Source: an uncultured Eubacteriales bacterium (lineage in GTDB: Bacteria > Bacillota > Clostridia > Oscillospirales > Acutalibacteraceae). Taken from it: a stretch of DNA of 64,000 bases. The notes under the pieces are model-generated. The model was not told where the DNA came from, searched no databases, and worked only from the letters and a program-made list of their open reading frames with translations. Shown piece after piece: positions 62,901 through 64,000 of the stretch; the stretch's first letter is position 1; every line of letters begins with the position of its first letter. A program made the position numbers and the translations under genes. The stretch lies in contig ONCP01000006.1 in assembly GCA_900316385.1 (NCBI GenBank), positions 1 to 64,000 on the forward strand, in the 5' to 3' direction.

Positions 62901-64000
62901 TCGGGATCGACAAAGGTAGAGAAGGTATCCGCTACCTCGCCGTTTCTGAGCCTTACGGCGCCGATCTCGGTGATTTTGTCGCGTCTCGCCGAAAGACCCG
63001 TTGTCTCGATATCAAAACAAACGAAGGTGCCGTCGAGGCTTTCGTCGCTGTTGCCGACAACGCTCTCGACAAGATCGTCCATAAAATACGCCTCGGTGCC
63101 GTAGAGTATCTTTATTTTCTGCTCGCCCTTGTTGAGCTTTTTCGCGGTGTTCATCGCCTCGGGGAACGCCTGAGCGACGCCGTGGTCGGTGATCGCGATA
63201 GCCTTGTGTCCCCATGACGCCGCGCGATTGATCAGATCCTTCGCGGAGGTAAGACCGTCCATTTGGGACATATTCGTATGCAGATGAAGCTCTACGCGCT
63301 TTTTGGGAGCCTTGTCAACGACCTTGACCATTTGAGCGGTGCCGATGCTCTTCGCGTTAATGACGATACCGCCCGCGAACTTGTCAAACTCGACATCGCC
63401 GTTGACGACGATCGCGTCTCCCCTCTTGATATCAGCTACGATCTCCGTCTGGTTGATCGGTCCGAAAACCTTGACGGTGATCGAGTTTGTATAATCCGTT
63501 ATATCGATAGTGATTATATTTTTATCGCCCGAGCGGGTGACCTTCTTGGTAAGCTCGATGACCTCGCCCCAGACGGCGACCTTGCCCGAATCGTACTGAA
63601 CCTTTTCTATCGGAATAAGCTTTGACTTTATCATCCTGCCGTAGAGCGGACGGATCGACTGACGGATGATCTGCGGCTTGAGAAATTCGCCCTTGCGTAT
63701 TTCGATTTCTTCGGTCACGTTTTCGGCGCGCTTTTCCGCGCTTTTGACCGCCGAAGCCTTCTCGTCCTCGAAAAGCTCGGCGAATTTTTCAAGGCTTTCG
63801 CGCTGAAGCTTCTTTTCCGTGTTGTGCTGAAGCTCGGTATAAGCCTGACTGTCGGCGTTGATCTCGGTTACTCCGTCATAAACGACCTTCACGGAGAGAT
63901 CGAACTCCTCGTTGATCATTCGTTGTAGCTCCACGTCGAATTTGATGTCGTCGAGCATCGCCTTGCCGCCGTTTTTGAGGCTGATCCTGAGCGTTTCGCC
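59969..64000 (-). CDS. polC: DNA polymerase III alpha subunit, Gram-positive type (5' end beyond the window)
   Basis: The replicative polymerase of low-GC Firmicutes. The frame stays open to the window edge, so the N-terminus is missing; about 100 residues should lie beyond. Visible in order: OB-fold region, PHP domain start (HLHTNMSQMDG), the inserted DEDD exonuclease (VCFDIETTGLSARRDKITEIGAV), polymerase palm (GSRGSVGSSFVATM, PDIDLNFSGEYQ), a zinc-binding cysteine cluster (CPKCCHSEFF, CPECGTPMD), and the C-terminal helices ending in AQMSFFEM. The exonuclease inside PHP and the fused order define PolC rather than DnaE. Confidence 0.97.
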   Translation of the reverse strand, partial: GETLRISLKNGGKAMLDDIKFDVELQRMINEEFDLSVKVVYDGVTEINADSQAYTELQHNTEKKLQRESLEKFAELFEDEKASAVKSAEKRAENVTEEIEIRKGEFLKPQIIRQSIRPLYGRMIKSKLIPIEKVQYDSGKVAVWGEVIELTKKVTRSGDKNIITIDITDYTNSITVKVFGPINQTEIVADIKRGDAIVVNGDVEFDKFAGGIVINAKSIGTAQMVKVVDKAPKKRVELHLHTNMSQMDGLTSAKDLINRAASWGHKAIAITDHGVAQAFPEAMNTAKKLNKGEQKIKILYGTEAYFMDDLVESVVGNSDESLDGTFVCFDIETTGLSARRDKITEIGAVRLRNGEVADTFSTFVDPEMPIPAKITELTGITDAMVKGAPSQSEAVKAFLDFVGDDVVVAHNAPFDTGFIRVACENMGVEYKLVSIDTVVICRSILTDLKKVKLDTVAKYLRLGDFNHHRACDDAEMLSRIFVELCRRLKEDYKILTVNEINTKIKGGDFKKLPTYHQIILVKNQTGLKNLYKLISSSHLDYFYKKPRIPKSLLVKHREGLLIGSACEAGQLMRAIIGGKSAEEIRKIARFHDYLEIQPTGNNEFMLREGMYKSEKDLEYLNCQIVKLGEELNIPVVATCDVHFMDPTDADFRMILQAGQGYKDAMQQAPLYYRTTAEMLKEFKYLGEKKAYEVVVENTNKIADSIEFIQPIPDGNFPPFIEGAEQQLNDITWERTKKKYGDPLPPIVEARLKKELNAINTYGYSVLYMTAQKLVADSEAHGYLVGSRGSVGSSFVATMSGISEVNPLCPHYVCPKCCHSEFFEHGEYGSGFDMPPKDCPECGTPMDRDGHEIPFETFLGFKGDKVPDIDLNFSGEYQSKAHRYTEELFGRDHVFKAGTISTVADKTAIGFVRKFAEENGKTFHKAEENRLAIGCTDIKRTTGQHPGGMVVVPKGYEIYDFCPVQHPANDVNSDNITTHFDFHSIHDTITKLDELGHDVPTIYHYLEMFTGIPVMDVSMSDPDVMSLFTSPKALGVTEEDIECETGTLSIPECGTGFVRGMLIEAQPKTFSDLLQISGLSHGTDVWLGNAQELIKDGICTISDVIGTRDSIMTYLLHKGLEPSMAFKIMEITRKGNASKLFNEEHYKAFKENNVPQWYVDSCLKIKYMFPKAHAAAYMIAALRLGWYKVHKPVEYYAAYFTVRNDNFDGATVMRGREAVKEKMKNIRQKGYEASAKENAELGVLQIVNEMMARGIEVLPIDIYKSDAKMFTVEDGKIRMPFCSLDGVGEAAAVALAEAGHECEYLSVEDMQMKTKASKAVIETLRGCGALEGLPESAQMSFFEM

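Overview
The window looks like chromosome from a gut Firmicute of the Ruminococcus/Oscillospiraceae kind. Evidence for this: a Gram-positive PolC replicase, a MocR regulator, the CdaA/CdaR pair, the TIGR03960/TIGR03936 radical SAM pair, a HisZ-dependent short HisG, and a secreted starch enzyme beside a cohesin-like scaffold protein. Most sigma-A promoters I found have 17-bp spacers. No insertion sequence, prophage or CRISPR array is visible. Genes are mostly short, tightly overlapping operons.

Left part (1-5800): a decayed sensor kinase, then a leftward operon nagB - beta-helix acetyltransferase - glmM. Its leader carries what reads as a glmS-type self-cleaving ribozyme placed in front of nagB rather than glmS. 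A lipoprotein serine hydrolase and tRNA-Ala(GGC) follow. Secreted proteins occupy 5870-13040: GH13 alpha-amylase, cohesin/Big2 protein, transglutaminase-like protein and GH25 muramidase, with tcdA among them. tRNA-Ser(GGA) is at 15219.

Both tRNA genes are followed by the same unusual module. It has the tRNA terminator, an inverted copy of tRNA nt 54-71, a 117-bp core (same length at both loci), a direct copy of tRNA nt 63-76, and a second terminator.

Middle (15600-45450): radical SAM pair, M50 protease with a short membrane partner, MATE and VanZ proteins, two flavoproteins, rnpB, malic enzyme, a murD/M42/GNAT/PLP-lyase operon, mocR, a small XRE regulator, an rpiB-tsaB-tsaE-fhs operon, a SEDS cell-wall polymerase, cdaA-cdaR, a cysteine desulfurase with a DUF3343 partner, and the asd-dapA-dapB operon for diaminopimelate/lysine.

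Right part (45600-64000): queA-tgt-yajC, a TIGR04086 membrane protein, an RluA-type synthase, DUF1294, a GHL10 hydrolase, mtaB, a histidine operon hisZGDCBAIE that lacks hisH and hisF, an AI-2E family permease, and polC running off the window end. Recurrent themes are cell-wall precursor supply (nagB-glmM, murD, dap genes, SEDS, c-di-AMP) and tRNA modification (t6A, ct6A, ms2t6A, queuosine).
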